A DNA stretch of 64,000 bases from an uncultured Christensenellaceae bacterium (GTDB taxonomy: Bacteria > Bacillota > Clostridia > Christensenellales > Pumilibacteraceae), in contig CAJUKG010000002.1 of the NCBI GenBank assembly GCA_910586925.1, forward strand, positions 155,201-219,200, read 5' to 3'. Both the position numbers and the translations under genes were made by a program. The notes below the pieces were generated by a model. The model made no database searches and was not told the origin of the DNA. It worked only from the letters and a program-made list of their open reading frames with translations. Each line of letters starts with the position of its first letter. The stretch's first letter is position 1. This document shows positions 34,002-41,906 of the stretch, in pieces.

Positions 34002-35510
34002 GTGGCAGAAAAACTTTCGGAAAACATAATACGCGATACCGCAACGGCGGTCGGAGTTGCGCTGTCCGAGGAGGACGTAGCGTACATATCGGCGCAGTTC
34101 GAGGGTTTTTCGGTGCTCGAAAACGAAGCGGCGGATATGCGTTACTCCGCCGACGAGATATTATATCACGCGCAGTCCGTCGGGCACGGCGGCAAAGCGC
34201 GTTGCGACCTGCGCGATCTCGTTTCGGACTTGCATGCGGGACGCGCGACGTCGCTTCGCGTGACCGAAGATTGTTTCGAGCGCATGACGACCCGAAAAGA
34301 TTTGAATAACTTTATTTCCGAAAATCGCGACGCGGGCATTGCCGCGGCAAAGCGTGCGGACGTCTTGCTCGCGAGCGGACGCGGCGGAGAGCTTTGCGGC
34401 GTGCCGATAGCGGTCAAGGACAACATTAACGTAAAAGGGCTTCCCGTGACCTGCGCGTCGCGCATTTTCTCGGAAGCAAAAGCCGCGTCGAGCGCGGAGT
34501 GCGTAAAGCGGATAGAAGAAGCGGGCGGAGTGATAGTCGGTAAAACCAACATGGACGAACTCGCCATGGGCAGTACCGACGAAAGCTCGGCGTTCGGCGC
34601 GGTGAAAAACGCGCTCGATATTACGCGCGTGCCGGGCGGAAGCTCGGGCGGGTCGGCGAACGCGGTGGCGGCAAGACAAGCCGTATGCGCGCTCGGCACG
34701 GACACGGGCGGGTCTATAAGACAGCCTGCGGCATACTGCGGCGTGGTAGGACTTAAACCCACTTTCGGCGCGGTGAGCTGCGACGGGCTTGTCGGGTTTG
34801 TGCCGTCGCTCGATACGATAGGAGTGCTCGCGCCCGATTGCGACAGCGCGGGCATTGTTTTCGGCGTCATGTCGGGACGGAAGCTCGCGCCCGCGAACGC
34901 TGAGCTTTTCGGCAAAACGATAGGGATCGCCGACGAGTTCGCGTCGGGCGAAATAGCGAGCGACGAGGTGCGTAAGCAGTTCGAAAACGCGATCGCATTC
35001 GCCGCCGAACACGGCGCGAGAATAGTGCGCGTTCGGTTGCCGTCGTTTACCGCCGCGCTTGCGGCATACCACGTTTTGTCGTCTGCGGAAGCGGCGACTA
35101 ACATACTTGCGAGCGTTCCGAAAAACAAGCTCGCTTCGACGGGCGGCGAAGTGCGTCGGCGCATAGTCGCTGGCGTGCTTGCGGGCGGTTGCGAACTGTA
35201 CGAAAAGGCGCGTAACGTGCGCGAAAGACTGTGCCGCGAATATGCCGAGGCGTTCGGATATTGCGACGTGCTTTTAAGTCCGACGTCGCCTACGACGGCG
35301 ACCGTTCTCGGCGCGTCGCGCGATCCAAACAAGTCGCATTACGGCGATTATTTTCTCGCGCCCGCAAGCCTTGCGGGATTACCCGCGGCGAGCGTACCGT
35401 TCGGCGATACCGTTCTTCCCGTGGGCATACATATAGTGGGAAATTACGGTTGCGAACAGACAGTGCTCGATATAGGCAGCGCGCTCGAATATAAAGCCGC
35501 AACGAAATAG
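34002..35510 (+). CDS. GatA-type amidase with GatC-like N-terminal extension
   Basis: The amidase-signature catalytic triad is complete: Lys in IAVKDNINVKG, Ser in RVPGGSSGGSA and Ser in TDTGGSIRQPA, as in GatA, which makes ammonia for Glu-tRNA(Gln) or Asp-tRNA(Asn) amidation. Before the GatA start (about DLRDLVSDLHAGRATSLR) are some 65 residues with LSEEDVAYISAQFEG, loosely like GatC, suggesting a C-A fusion. The GatA part is about 435 residues, shorter than the usual 480, with a compressed region after SSAEAATNILA. GTG 34002 is preferred (GGGTGA upstream); GTG 33993 would leave almost no leader. No gatB is nearby, and gerA follows after 54 bases, so another amidase role remains possible. 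Confidence 0.82.
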   Translation: MAEKLSENIIRDTATAVGVALSEEDVAYISAQFEGFSVLENEAADMRYSADEILYHAQSVGHGGKARCDLRDLVSDLHAGRATSLRVTEDCFERMTTRKDLNNFISENRDAGIAAAKRADVLLASGRGGELCGVPIAVKDNINVKGLPVTCASRIFSEAKAASSAECVKRIEEAGGVIVGKTNMDELAMGSTDESSAFGAVKNALDITRVPGGSSGGSANAVAARQAVCALGTDTGGSIRQPAAYCGVVGLKPTFGAVSCDGLVGFVPSLDTIGVLAPDCDSAGIVFGVMSGRKLAPANAELFGKTIGIADEFASGEIASDEVRKQFENAIAFAAEHGARIVRVRLPSFTAALAAYHVLSSAEAATNILASVPKNKLASTGGEVRRRIVAGVLAGGCELYEKARNVRERLCREYAEAFGYCDVLLSPTSPTTATVLGASRDPNKSHYGDYFLAPASLAGLPAASVPFGDTVLPVGIHIVGNYGCEQTVLDIGSALEYKAATK

Positions 35511-35564
35511 AATAAAGAACATACCGCCGTGCATTAAAATCATGCAGTCGCACACAATACATGT

Positions 35565-36977
35565 ATGGAAAACGCTCGGCGCATTACCGATAAATTCACA
35601 ACGCAAGACAATATCGTTACACGCGTGACGCGGTGCGGCGGTAAGGAGTGTACGGTGCTCGTACAGCCCGATCTGTCCGACGCAGAAGCCGCGCGCGCGA
35701 TCGTTTACTCGCTCGTAAATTACGACGGCGAGATTTCTTCGCTCGATGATTTTTCCGAAAAGTGCGTGTTCGAGTACGACGTAACGGTGTCCGAAGATTG
35801 CGACGAAGCGACCGACGATCTGCTGTCGGGCGATATTATCGTGTGCCTCGAGGGCGATGAAAGATATGCGATCGTAAACGCGCGGTCGTATACCACGCGC
35901 GGAATAGTGGAACCGCCGACGGAAACGGTCATGCGCGGACCGCGCGAAGGGTTTATAGAGGATCTAAAGACAAACCTGTCGTTGCTCGAGCGGCGTATAA
36001 AATCGCCCGACTTCGCTATCGACAGACTTACCGTCGGGCGCAAAACTAAGACGGGCGTCGCGGTGTGCTATATCTCGTCCGTCGCCGACAAGCGCGTGGT
36101 GAAAAAACTGAAAAAGCGTCTTAAGAAGATCGACATAGACGGTATAGTGGACAGCAATTATTTGGTGCCGTATATCGAAGAACGTCCGTACTCGCTTTTT
36201 TCGCAGACGGGCATAAGCGAAAAACCGGACATAGTTGCGGCAAAACTTCTCGAAGGTCGCGTCGCGATATTGATCGACGGATCGCCGATGGTTGTCACCG
36301 TGCCGTTCGTGCTGATAGAAGAATTTCAATCGGGCGAGGACTACTATCAACGCTCGACGTACGGCACGTTTATACGGTTGTTGCGCTACTTCGGATTGAT
36401 GCTCGCGACGTTGCTCCCGGGACTGTATATCGCGTTGCAGAACTTTCACTACACGCTCATTCCCGTCAGATTTATGATAACGCTCGTTTCGGCGATCAAG
36501 GGCTTGCCGCTGTCGCCGATGGCGGAAACGCTGTTCGTGCTCGTGCTGTTCGAGATCATACGCGAGGCGAGCGTGAGAATGCCGCGTGCCGTCGGCATGG
36601 CGATGAGTATTGTTGGCGCGCTCGTGCTCGGCGAAACGGCGGTCAATGCGGGACTTATCAGTTCGCCCGCGGTGATGATCACCGCGCTGTCGTCGATCGC
36701 GCTTTTTACGGTGCCCAATCTCATCGGACCGATGAGCGTATTGCGGCTCGCGTACGCGCTTGTCGGCGGGCTGTTCGGACTTTACGGACTGATCATCGCC
36801 GTCATGTTCTCCATACATTACGTGAGCGCGCTCAACGGTTACGGCTCGCCGTACCTCGCGCCGTTCGCGCCGCTCGTTTTCACCGACTTCAAAGACGCCG
36901 TCGAACGCGGAGTGTTTCCCGAGATGAAAAAACGCCCGAGGAGTATTCCCAATACAAACGAAACGCGGCAGGCATAA
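35565..36977 (+). CDS. Spore germination protein, GerA family (GerAA-like)
   Basis: This 470-residue protein is the A subunit of a germinant receptor in the spore inner membrane. The soluble N-terminal half has the family block RTKTGV-type VGRKTKTGVAVCYISSVAD and VDSNYLVPYIEE, followed by SLFSQTGISEKPDIVAAKLLEGRVAILIDGSP. The membrane half has five or so helices from about FIRLLRYFGLMLATLLPGLY, with the conserved ALQNFHYTLIP. Genes for the B and C subunits follow directly, giving a complete gerABC-type operon. The cognate germinant cannot be read from sequence. It implies the organism forms endospores. Confidence 0.93.
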   Translation: MENARRITDKFTTQDNIVTRVTRCGGKECTVLVQPDLSDAEAARAIVYSLVNYDGEISSLDDFSEKCVFEYDVTVSEDCDEATDDLLSGDIIVCLEGDERYAIVNARSYTTRGIVEPPTETVMRGPREGFIEDLKTNLSLLERRIKSPDFAIDRLTVGRKTKTGVAVCYISSVADKRVVKKLKKRLKKIDIDGIVDSNYLVPYIEERPYSLFSQTGISEKPDIVAAKLLEGRVAILIDGSPMVVTVPFVLIEEFQSGEDYYQRSTYGTFIRLLRYFGLMLATLLPGLYIALQNFHYTLIPVRFMITLVSAIKGLPLSPMAETLFVLVLFEIIREASVRMPRAVGMAMSIVGALVLGETAVNAGLISSPAVMITALSSIALFTVPNLIGPMSVLRLAYALVGGLFGLYGLIIAVMFSIHYVSALNGYGSPYLAPFAPLVFTDFKDAVERGVFPEMKKRPRSIPNTNETRQA

Positions 36978-37016
36978 CGTCGCGGAATTATGCGGCGAGC
37001 GTGCCGCTTACATATC

Positions 37017-38264
37017 ATGAACGACGCAATGACACAAAACAATAATCCGAGTCCACCCGCAAGCAGCGGCGGCAGCGCGACAAAACAGGCGACGGGCAAA
37101 CAACTCGTAGCGACGGTATTCATACTGTCCGTCGCGGCGAAGCTGTTTATGTTCCCGATATATCTGATACAATCTACCGGTCGCGATGCGTATATCGCGA
37201 TGGCGGTGGCGGGCGGGTTCGACCTTATCATGCTCGGGATAGTGCTTTTCGCGCTCGTAAAAAGCGGCGATCGCGATTTTTTCACGCTGCTCACCGATAC
37301 GTTCGGGCGCACGGGCGCGAGGATGATCTCGGCTGTCGTCGCGCTGTTCATGTTTTTCAAACTGAACATAGGCGTCGCCGAATCGTTGCTGTTCTATGCC
37401 GACAACGTGTTTACCGATTTTTCGGTTTCTATCATGATTTTCGTGCTGCTTATTTTCTTTATATCGGTGGGTATGCACACGCTTCGCGCGTTTTGTCGGC
37501 TTAACGAATTGCTCGTGCCCCTCGTCGCCGTAGGGCTTATCGCGCTCGTCACAGTCGTCGCAATGACGGGGTACGATTTCGGCAATATCCTGCCCGTTAT
37601 GCGCAACGGCAAAGCGTTCGCCGACGGATTGTGCGAGCACACCGCGTGGGTGGGGGATTTTACGCCGCTCGTGCTGTTCCTCGGTCGTACCGATATGAAA
37701 AAGCGCACCGCGGCATTCGTCGCCGTAGGCGGCACTGCGGGCACGGCGATCGCGGTATTCTTTTCCGTCGTGCTGTGCGCGGCGTTCGGCAACGTGCCCA
37801 TACTCGTGGACACGAGCACAAACGTGCCGAGCATACTGCAGTTTTCGGTGGGCAACCTGTACGGACGCACCGACATGTTCTCGTCCATACTGTGGAGCGT
37901 CGCGGCGTTTATCGGCAACGCGTTGCTGTTCTATTCGACTTGCAGGTGCGTGGCGTTTACTATAGGAAAAAGCGCGCACATGATAATAGCCTGTGCCGTG
38001 TGCGTGCCTATGTACTTCATACAGGTATTCGCAATGACAGATCAAACGCTGTTCTCGACGATAGTAACGAGTCGGGCGGCGTCTGTCGCCGTGCCGATCC
38101 TCGCCGCGCTGATCCCGATTCTTGCGGTGGCGTGTTCGCTTCGACGCGGTAAGAACAATTCGAGTTCGGCGCAAGCGAGCGGCGACGCCGAAGTCGTGTC
38201 GGATAACGGGGAAAACGGCGGGAGCGCGGATCCGCTTGCCAAACGGTGCGGAACGGAGGAATGA
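37017..38264 (+). CDS. Spore germination permease, GerB family (GerAB-like)
   Basis: The 415-residue protein has about ten membrane helices in the amino-acid/polyamine permease fold typical of the GerB subunit, which binds germinant. After a short Asn/Ser-rich N-terminus come QLVATVFILSVAAKLFMFP and GRDAYIAMAVAGGFDLI, both typical of the family. Its C-terminal tail is polar and Ser/Glu/Gly-rich. The ATG at 37017 is chosen to avoid an Arg-rich lead-in from 36990; no good Shine-Dalgarno is visible, so coupling to gerA translation is likely. It stops four bases before the GerC gene. Confidence 0.9.
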   Translation: MNDAMTQNNNPSPPASSGGSATKQATGKQLVATVFILSVAAKLFMFPIYLIQSTGRDAYIAMAVAGGFDLIMLGIVLFALVKSGDRDFFTLLTDTFGRTGARMISAVVALFMFFKLNIGVAESLLFYADNVFTDFSVSIMIFVLLIFFISVGMHTLRAFCRLNELLVPLVAVGLIALVTVVAMTGYDFGNILPVMRNGKAFADGLCEHTAWVGDFTPLVLFLGRTDMKKRTAAFVAVGGTAGTAIAVFFSVVLCAAFGNVPILVDTSTNVPSILQFSVGNLYGRTDMFSSILWSVAAFIGNALLFYSTCRCVAFTIGKSAHMIIACAVCVPMYFIQVFAMTDQTLFSTIVTSRAASVAVPILAALIPILAVACSLRRGKNNSSSAQASGDAEVVSDNGENGGSADPLAKRCGTEE

Positions 38265-38267
38265 CGA

Positions 38268-39446
38268 ATGATCTCGGCGCGTAAAAAACTGATTGTTTAT
38301 AAAGTGATTATCGCGGTGTTCGCGTTTATCGTCGCGTTTATGCCGTCCACAGTGCTTCGCAGTCGCGAGGCGAACAGCCGCGTCGTGGTGGAGCTTATCG
38401 GCGTGGACGGCGGCGACAAAGTGAGCGTCACCGCGCAGTACGTAATGCCGACGGAAACGCAGGGCGCGACGAGTAAAGACGTAGTTACTGTGTCGGCGAA
38501 TACCGTTACGGAAGCGGTGGAACTGCTTTCGACCGCGCTCGGCAGGCGTGCGGAACTCGGGCACTGCTCGATGATAATAGTGGGCGAAACCGCGACGCCC
38601 GATCATCTCGCAACGCTCATGACCGCGACCGACGTCACTGCCGACGTGTATCTCGCCGCGGCGGAAGGCGAAGCGAGCGAGCTTGTCGGCGACATTACCG
38701 AGTTCATGAAAAAGACGGGCGTCACCGACGCCGATTTCATAGCATACGGAGTGAACAAGGCGCACATCGCGACGAATACGTTGCTCGACTTTCTATGCGA
38801 TATAGGCAGCGCGTCGCGCAGTTCGTTCTTGCCTATAGTGGAAATGCTCGAAGAAGAAGGCTCGGGAGGTAGCGGCGGAGAAAGTTCGGGAGGCGGAAGC
38901 GACAGCGGCGGAGAAAGCTCGGGCGGCGGAGAAAAGTCGTCGAAGAAAATGACGGGCATGGAGATCAATAAGCTCGCGCTTTTCGGAGAAAATGGCAGAG
39001 TGGGAATAATGCAGGAGAAAGCGGCGCGCGGCGTGGCGTGGGTGAGTGCGCCCATAGAAAAAGGAATACTCACCGCGGACGTGGATATAGACGGCGAAAC
39101 GGTGAAGAACGTGTCGGCGCGATTGCTGAAAAAACACGTCGAGATCAAAGCGCGTCCCGACAAGTCGATAAAAATTACGATACGCGCCGTTATAGAGCCG
39201 CACGGCGATAAATTCAACGAGGTGGATTCGCGCAATACCGCAGAGGCGAGCGCGGCACTCAAGGCGGGATTTTCCGAAACGGTGAAATCGGAACTTGTCG
39301 CGGCGTTCGATGCGAGCGTGGAGCAGGGGTGCGACGTGCTGTTTATCGGCAAAGAATTTTATAGGCATTATCCCGATTATTTTGAAACGGAATTCGATTT
39401 GGCGAATACAGAAGTGGAATACGAAGTGGATATATCGGTCAAATAG
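38268..39446 (+). CDS. Germination protein GerC-like, no lipobox
   Basis: By position and content this is the third germinant-receptor subunit. Residues 10-27 form a membrane helix (VYKVIIAVFAFIVAFMPS), but no Cys follows it, so the lipid anchor that normal GerC lipoproteins carry is missing; the helix itself may anchor it. The conserved outline includes ELGHCSMIIVGE, DVYLAAAEGEAS and a C-terminal domain near VDSRNTAEASAALKAGF and FIGKEFYRHYPDYF. A Gly/Ser-rich linker (residues 198-222, DNA 38859-38933) separates the N- and C-terminal halves. AGGA precedes ATG 38268. Similarity to the family is weak but consistent. Confidence 0.78.
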   Translation: MISARKKLIVYKVIIAVFAFIVAFMPSTVLRSREANSRVVVELIGVDGGDKVSVTAQYVMPTETQGATSKDVVTVSANTVTEAVELLSTALGRRAELGHCSMIIVGETATPDHLATLMTATDVTADVYLAAAEGEASELVGDITEFMKKTGVTDADFIAYGVNKAHIATNTLLDFLCDIGSASRSSFLPIVEMLEEEGSGGSGGESSGGGSDSGGESSGGGEKSSKKMTGMEINKLALFGENGRVGIMQEKAARGVAWVSAPIEKGILTADVDIDGETVKNVSARLLKKHVEIKARPDKSIKITIRAVIEPHGDKFNEVDSRNTAEASAALKAGFSETVKSELVAAFDASVEQGCDVLFIGKEFYRHYPDYFETEFDLANTEVEYEVDISVK

Positions 39447-39470
39447 TATCGCGCTGAATGTTTCGCCGCA

Positions 39471-39501
39471 AAACAAAAGCGGCACCGAGTGTCGGTACCG
39501 C
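39471..39501 (-). terminator. Intrinsic terminator of rpsU
   Basis: On the minus strand GCGGTACCGA and TCGGTGCCGC form a 10-bp stem with one mismatch, followed by TTTTGTTTT. It lies about 70 bases after rpsU and just after the convergent gerC stop. Confidence 0.6.
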
Positions 39502-39570
39502 GAAAATAAATTTATGCTACACACGGAGTGTAGTAAAATTCTTTTTCATGCGCCATGATGAATACGCCGT

Positions 39571-39744
39571 CTAACGGAAACGTTTGCGGGCGGCTTCCTT
39601 CTTCTTTTTGCGCTTTACGGAGGGCTTTTCGTAGTATTCCTTTTTGCGCATGTCGCCGAGGATATTATCCTTTTGGCACTTGCGCTTGAAACGCTTGAGC
39701 GCGCTGTCGAGCGATTCGTTTTCGCCTACACGGATTACTGCCAT
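39571..39744 (-). CDS. rpsU: 30S ribosomal protein S21
   Basis: A 57-codon gene on the minus strand encoding MAVIRVGENESLDSALKRFK, then RKCQKDNILGDMRKKEYYEK and a Lys/Arg-rich tail ending AARKRFR. This is a full-length bacterial S21, a small basic protein of the 30S platform near the anti-Shine-Dalgarno that helps initiation. GGAGGTG sits nine bases before the ATG, and a near-consensus promoter lies upstream at 39786-39814. It appears monocistronic here; in many Clostridia it is followed by a yqeY-type gene, which is absent. Length and sequence make the call secure. Confidence 0.96.
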   Translation of the reverse strand: MAVIRVGENESLDSALKRFKRKCQKDNILGDMRKKEYYEKPSVKRKKKKEAARKRFR

Positions 39745-39785
39745 TGTTCACACCTCCTTTGCAACGGATTTCCGATTGCCTAACC

Positions 39786-39814
39786 ATTATATACCAAAGA
39801 CAGCCGTATGTCAA
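39786..39814 (-). promoter_or_regulatory. Sigma-A promoter of rpsU
   Basis: On the minus strand perfect TTGACA (39814-39809) and perfect TATAAT (39791-39786) are exactly 17 bases apart, as expected for a ribosomal protein gene. Confidence 0.88.
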
Positions 39815-40006
39815 GTCTTTTTCGGAGATATTTTGCCCGAAATTCGTTGCGACGTCGAAACCGCGAAAGCGGGAACGGTTACATTTTATTCGAGCAAGCG
39901 GAGCTTTCGCACCACAAGATATTGAAATACGCGAAGCGACGCCGCAACAGCATATTGCGGTGTACAAAAATGTATGAAATTCCACAAAAATTCCGTGCGA
40001 AAAACG

Positions 40007-40035
40007 TTGACTTTTGTAAAATGCGCCGTTATAAA
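40007..40035 (+). promoter_or_regulatory. Promoter of the Spo0A-C-like gene
   Basis: TTGACT (40007-40012) and TATAAA (40030-40035) are 17 bases apart; the leader of about 60 bases ends with GGAGG just before the ATG at 40104. Confidence 0.65.
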
Positions 40036-40103
40036 TAGAGTATTCTCTTTTTTCGGCGTGGTTTCCATGCTATTACTATTGTCTAAGCAATCGGAGGTTT
40101 GCT

Positions 40104-40430
40104 ATGCAAAGACGGGATTTTATAGTAGGAACGCTCGTGCGCACCGGTTTTCGTTCATCGCTGCGCGGGTTTGAACAGTTTTGCATGTGTGTGGAACTGT
40201 ATTCGGATAACCGTGCGTCGACAATAGAAAGCATATACGAAAAAGTCGCGAAACGGTGTCGTTGCAGTAAAAGCTCGGTTGAAAAGAACTTGCGCAGGCT
40301 TTTTTCAAGCTCCGACGCAAGTTCGGCTATAGGTAAACTTTTCGGCATGGATTTCACCGATACCGGTAATAAAGAGATCGTCGCGACGTTCAGTAACTAT
40401 GTGGAGTTGAGCCGCGACCGTTACATGTAA
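40104..40430 (+). CDS. Stand-alone Spo0A C-terminal-type DNA-binding protein
   Basis: The 108-residue protein resembles only the DNA-binding effector domain of Spo0A: TLVRTGFRSSLRGFEQFCMC lines up with the LHEIGVPAHIKGYQYLREAI region, ASTIESIYEKVAKRCRCSKS with SVTKVLYPDIAKKYNTTPSR, and VEKNLRRLF with VERAIRHAI. The phospho-receiver domain of Spo0A is missing, so it cannot be switched by the sporulation phosphorelay in the usual way. GGAGG precedes the ATG, and the gene has its own promoter. It may bind 0A-like boxes as a constitutive regulator or antagonist. The similarity is from inspection; a profile search would settle it. Confidence 0.68.
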   Translation: MQRRDFIVGTLVRTGFRSSLRGFEQFCMCVELYSDNRASTIESIYEKVAKRCRCSKSSVEKNLRRLFSSSDASSAIGKLFGMDFTDTGNKEIVATFSNYVELSRDRYM

Positions 40431-40466
40431 TGCGACCGCACGAAAAGCGGACGATCTCGGCGGTTT

Positions 40467-41840
40467 TCAAATCGACTCGAGTGCTGCCTTTATGACCGCT
40501 ATCTGACGGACAAGCTCGTCTTTTGCGCAACCGCCGATGACGTTGCGCCGCGCGATCGCGCTTTTCGGCGATACTGCGACGGTTATGTCTTTATCGAACA
40601 GCGGCGAGAATTTTTTGTATTCCGAAAGCGTCATGTTTTGCAGCGTCTTGCCGTTTTGCAAACACCACAGCACGATTTTTCCCGTTATTTCGTGCGCCGC
40701 GCGGAACGGCATGCCTTTCGCGGCGAGATAGTCCGCAACCTCGGTCGCGCAGGAAAACCCGCCCGCCGCCGCGGCGTTCATCGCGTCGGTGTCGAATTTC
40801 ACTTTGTCTACGAATGCGGTGAATACGCGCAGGCTGATCGCGAGCGTGTCTGCGGCGTCGAACAGCGGTTCTTTGTCCTCTTGCATGTCCTTGTTGTAGG
40901 CGAGCGGCAAACCTTTCATTACCGTGACGAGCGCGGTGAGGTCGCCGATGACCCGTCCGCATTTCCCGCGAAGCAATTCGTTTACGTCGGGATTTTTCTT
41001 TTGCGGCATGATCGACGATCCCGTGCCGAACTCGTCGGGCAGTAGTAAAAAGCCGAACTCGCTTCCCGACCAATAAACGAATTCCTCGTTGATGCGCGAC
41101 AGGTGCAACATTGTCTGCGTCGCGCACGACAGAAATTCGATGGCGAAATCGCGGTCGCCGACGCCGTCGAGCGAGTTTTGCGACACGCCGTCGAAACCGA
41201 GCAGTTTTGCGGTGAGTTCGCGATCTATCGGGAATGTGGTGGCGACGCACGCGCCGTTGCCGAGCGGCATTATATTGACGCGTTTTCGGCAGTCCGAAAA
41301 ACGTTCTATGTCGCGCATGAACATGTTCGCATAGGCGAGGAGATAATGCCCGAGCGTTGTGGGCTGCGCCTTTTGCATATGAGTGTATGCGGGCATGGCG
41401 TCCGTCTTGTGTTCGTCCGCGCGTTTTACGAGCGACGACGCGAGCGACTTTAACAGCGCGGAAATGCCGTCGATGCAGTCGCGCAGATACAGACGTATGT
41501 CGGTCGCGACCTGGTCGTTGCGGCTCCGCGCCGTGTGTAACTTTTTGCCGACGTCGCCGACCCGCGCGACAAGCGCGTTTTCGACGAACGAATGAATGTC
41601 CTCCGCACCGACGAGCGGAAGCGCGCCGCTTTCTATGTCGCGCATTATTTCGCCGAGCGCGGCGACTATGGCGTCGGCTTCCGATTGCGGGATAATCCCC
41701 GTCGCGCCCAACATTTTGCAGTGCGCGACCGATCCCGCTATATCCTGTCTGTACATTTTGCCGTCAAACGGAAGCGAATCGTTGAATTCTTCGGCTACGG
41801 CGTCGAGTTCGGCGGTAAATCTGCCCGACCATAATTTCAT
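40467..41840 (-). CDS. argH: Argininosuccinate lyase
   Basis: ArgH splits argininosuccinate into arginine and fumarate, the last step of arginine synthesis. The 457-residue protein has the fumarase/aspartase-superfamily signature GSSIMPQKKNPD with its catalytic Ser, plus LHTARSRNDQVATD and YTHMQKAQPTTLGHYL. The ATG at 41840 follows GAGGTG; a GTG six bases earlier overlaps that site. It lies 66 bases downstream of argG on the same strand, with a large hairpin between, so argG-argH are one transcript. No other arginine genes are present in the window. Confidence 0.97.
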   Translation of the reverse strand: MKLWSGRFTAELDAVAEEFNDSLPFDGKMYRQDIAGSVAHCKMLGATGIIPQSEADAIVAALGEIMRDIESGALPLVGAEDIHSFVENALVARVGDVGKKLHTARSRNDQVATDIRLYLRDCIDGISALLKSLASSLVKRADEHKTDAMPAYTHMQKAQPTTLGHYLLAYANMFMRDIERFSDCRKRVNIMPLGNGACVATTFPIDRELTAKLLGFDGVSQNSLDGVGDRDFAIEFLSCATQTMLHLSRINEEFVYWSGSEFGFLLLPDEFGTGSSIMPQKKNPDVNELLRGKCGRVIGDLTALVTVMKGLPLAYNKDMQEDKEPLFDAADTLAISLRVFTAFVDKVKFDTDAMNAAAAGGFSCATEVADYLAAKGMPFRAAHEITGKIVLWCLQNGKTLQNMTLSEYKKFSPLFDKDITVAVSPKSAIARRNVIGGCAKDELVRQIAVIKAALESI

Positions 41841-41855
41841 AAGCACCTCGTATTA

Positions 41856-41899
41856 TTATAAGTGTCGATTATCCGAAACGGGGTAACCGACACTTATAA
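41856..41899 (-). promoter_or_regulatory. Intercistronic hairpin between argG and argH
   Basis: A perfect 12-bp inverted repeat, TTATAAGTGTCG and CGACACTTATAA, surrounds a second inner stem (TTATCC with GGGTAA). It starts about seven bases after the argG stop and ends 15 bases before the argH ATG. There is no T run, so it is not a standard terminator; an mRNA-stability or processing role is inferred. Confidence 0.6.
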
Positions 41900-41906
41900 C
41901 CGTTAT

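Larger units (their letters stand above)
39745..40103. other. Spacer between rpsU and the Spo0A-C-like gene
   Basis: A 359-base gap holding two divergent promoters (39786-39814 leftward, 40007-40035 rightward). The 190 bases between them carry no gene I can support. One frame reads FAPQDIEIREATPQQHIAVYKN-like protein text around 39900-39970 with no start signal; it may be a decayed coding fragment. Confidence 0.4.

Noticed and set aside
35511..35564. Possible forespore (sigma-G type) promoter before gerA
   Set aside because: CATT and CACAATA-like boxes are present but the match is too poor to report.
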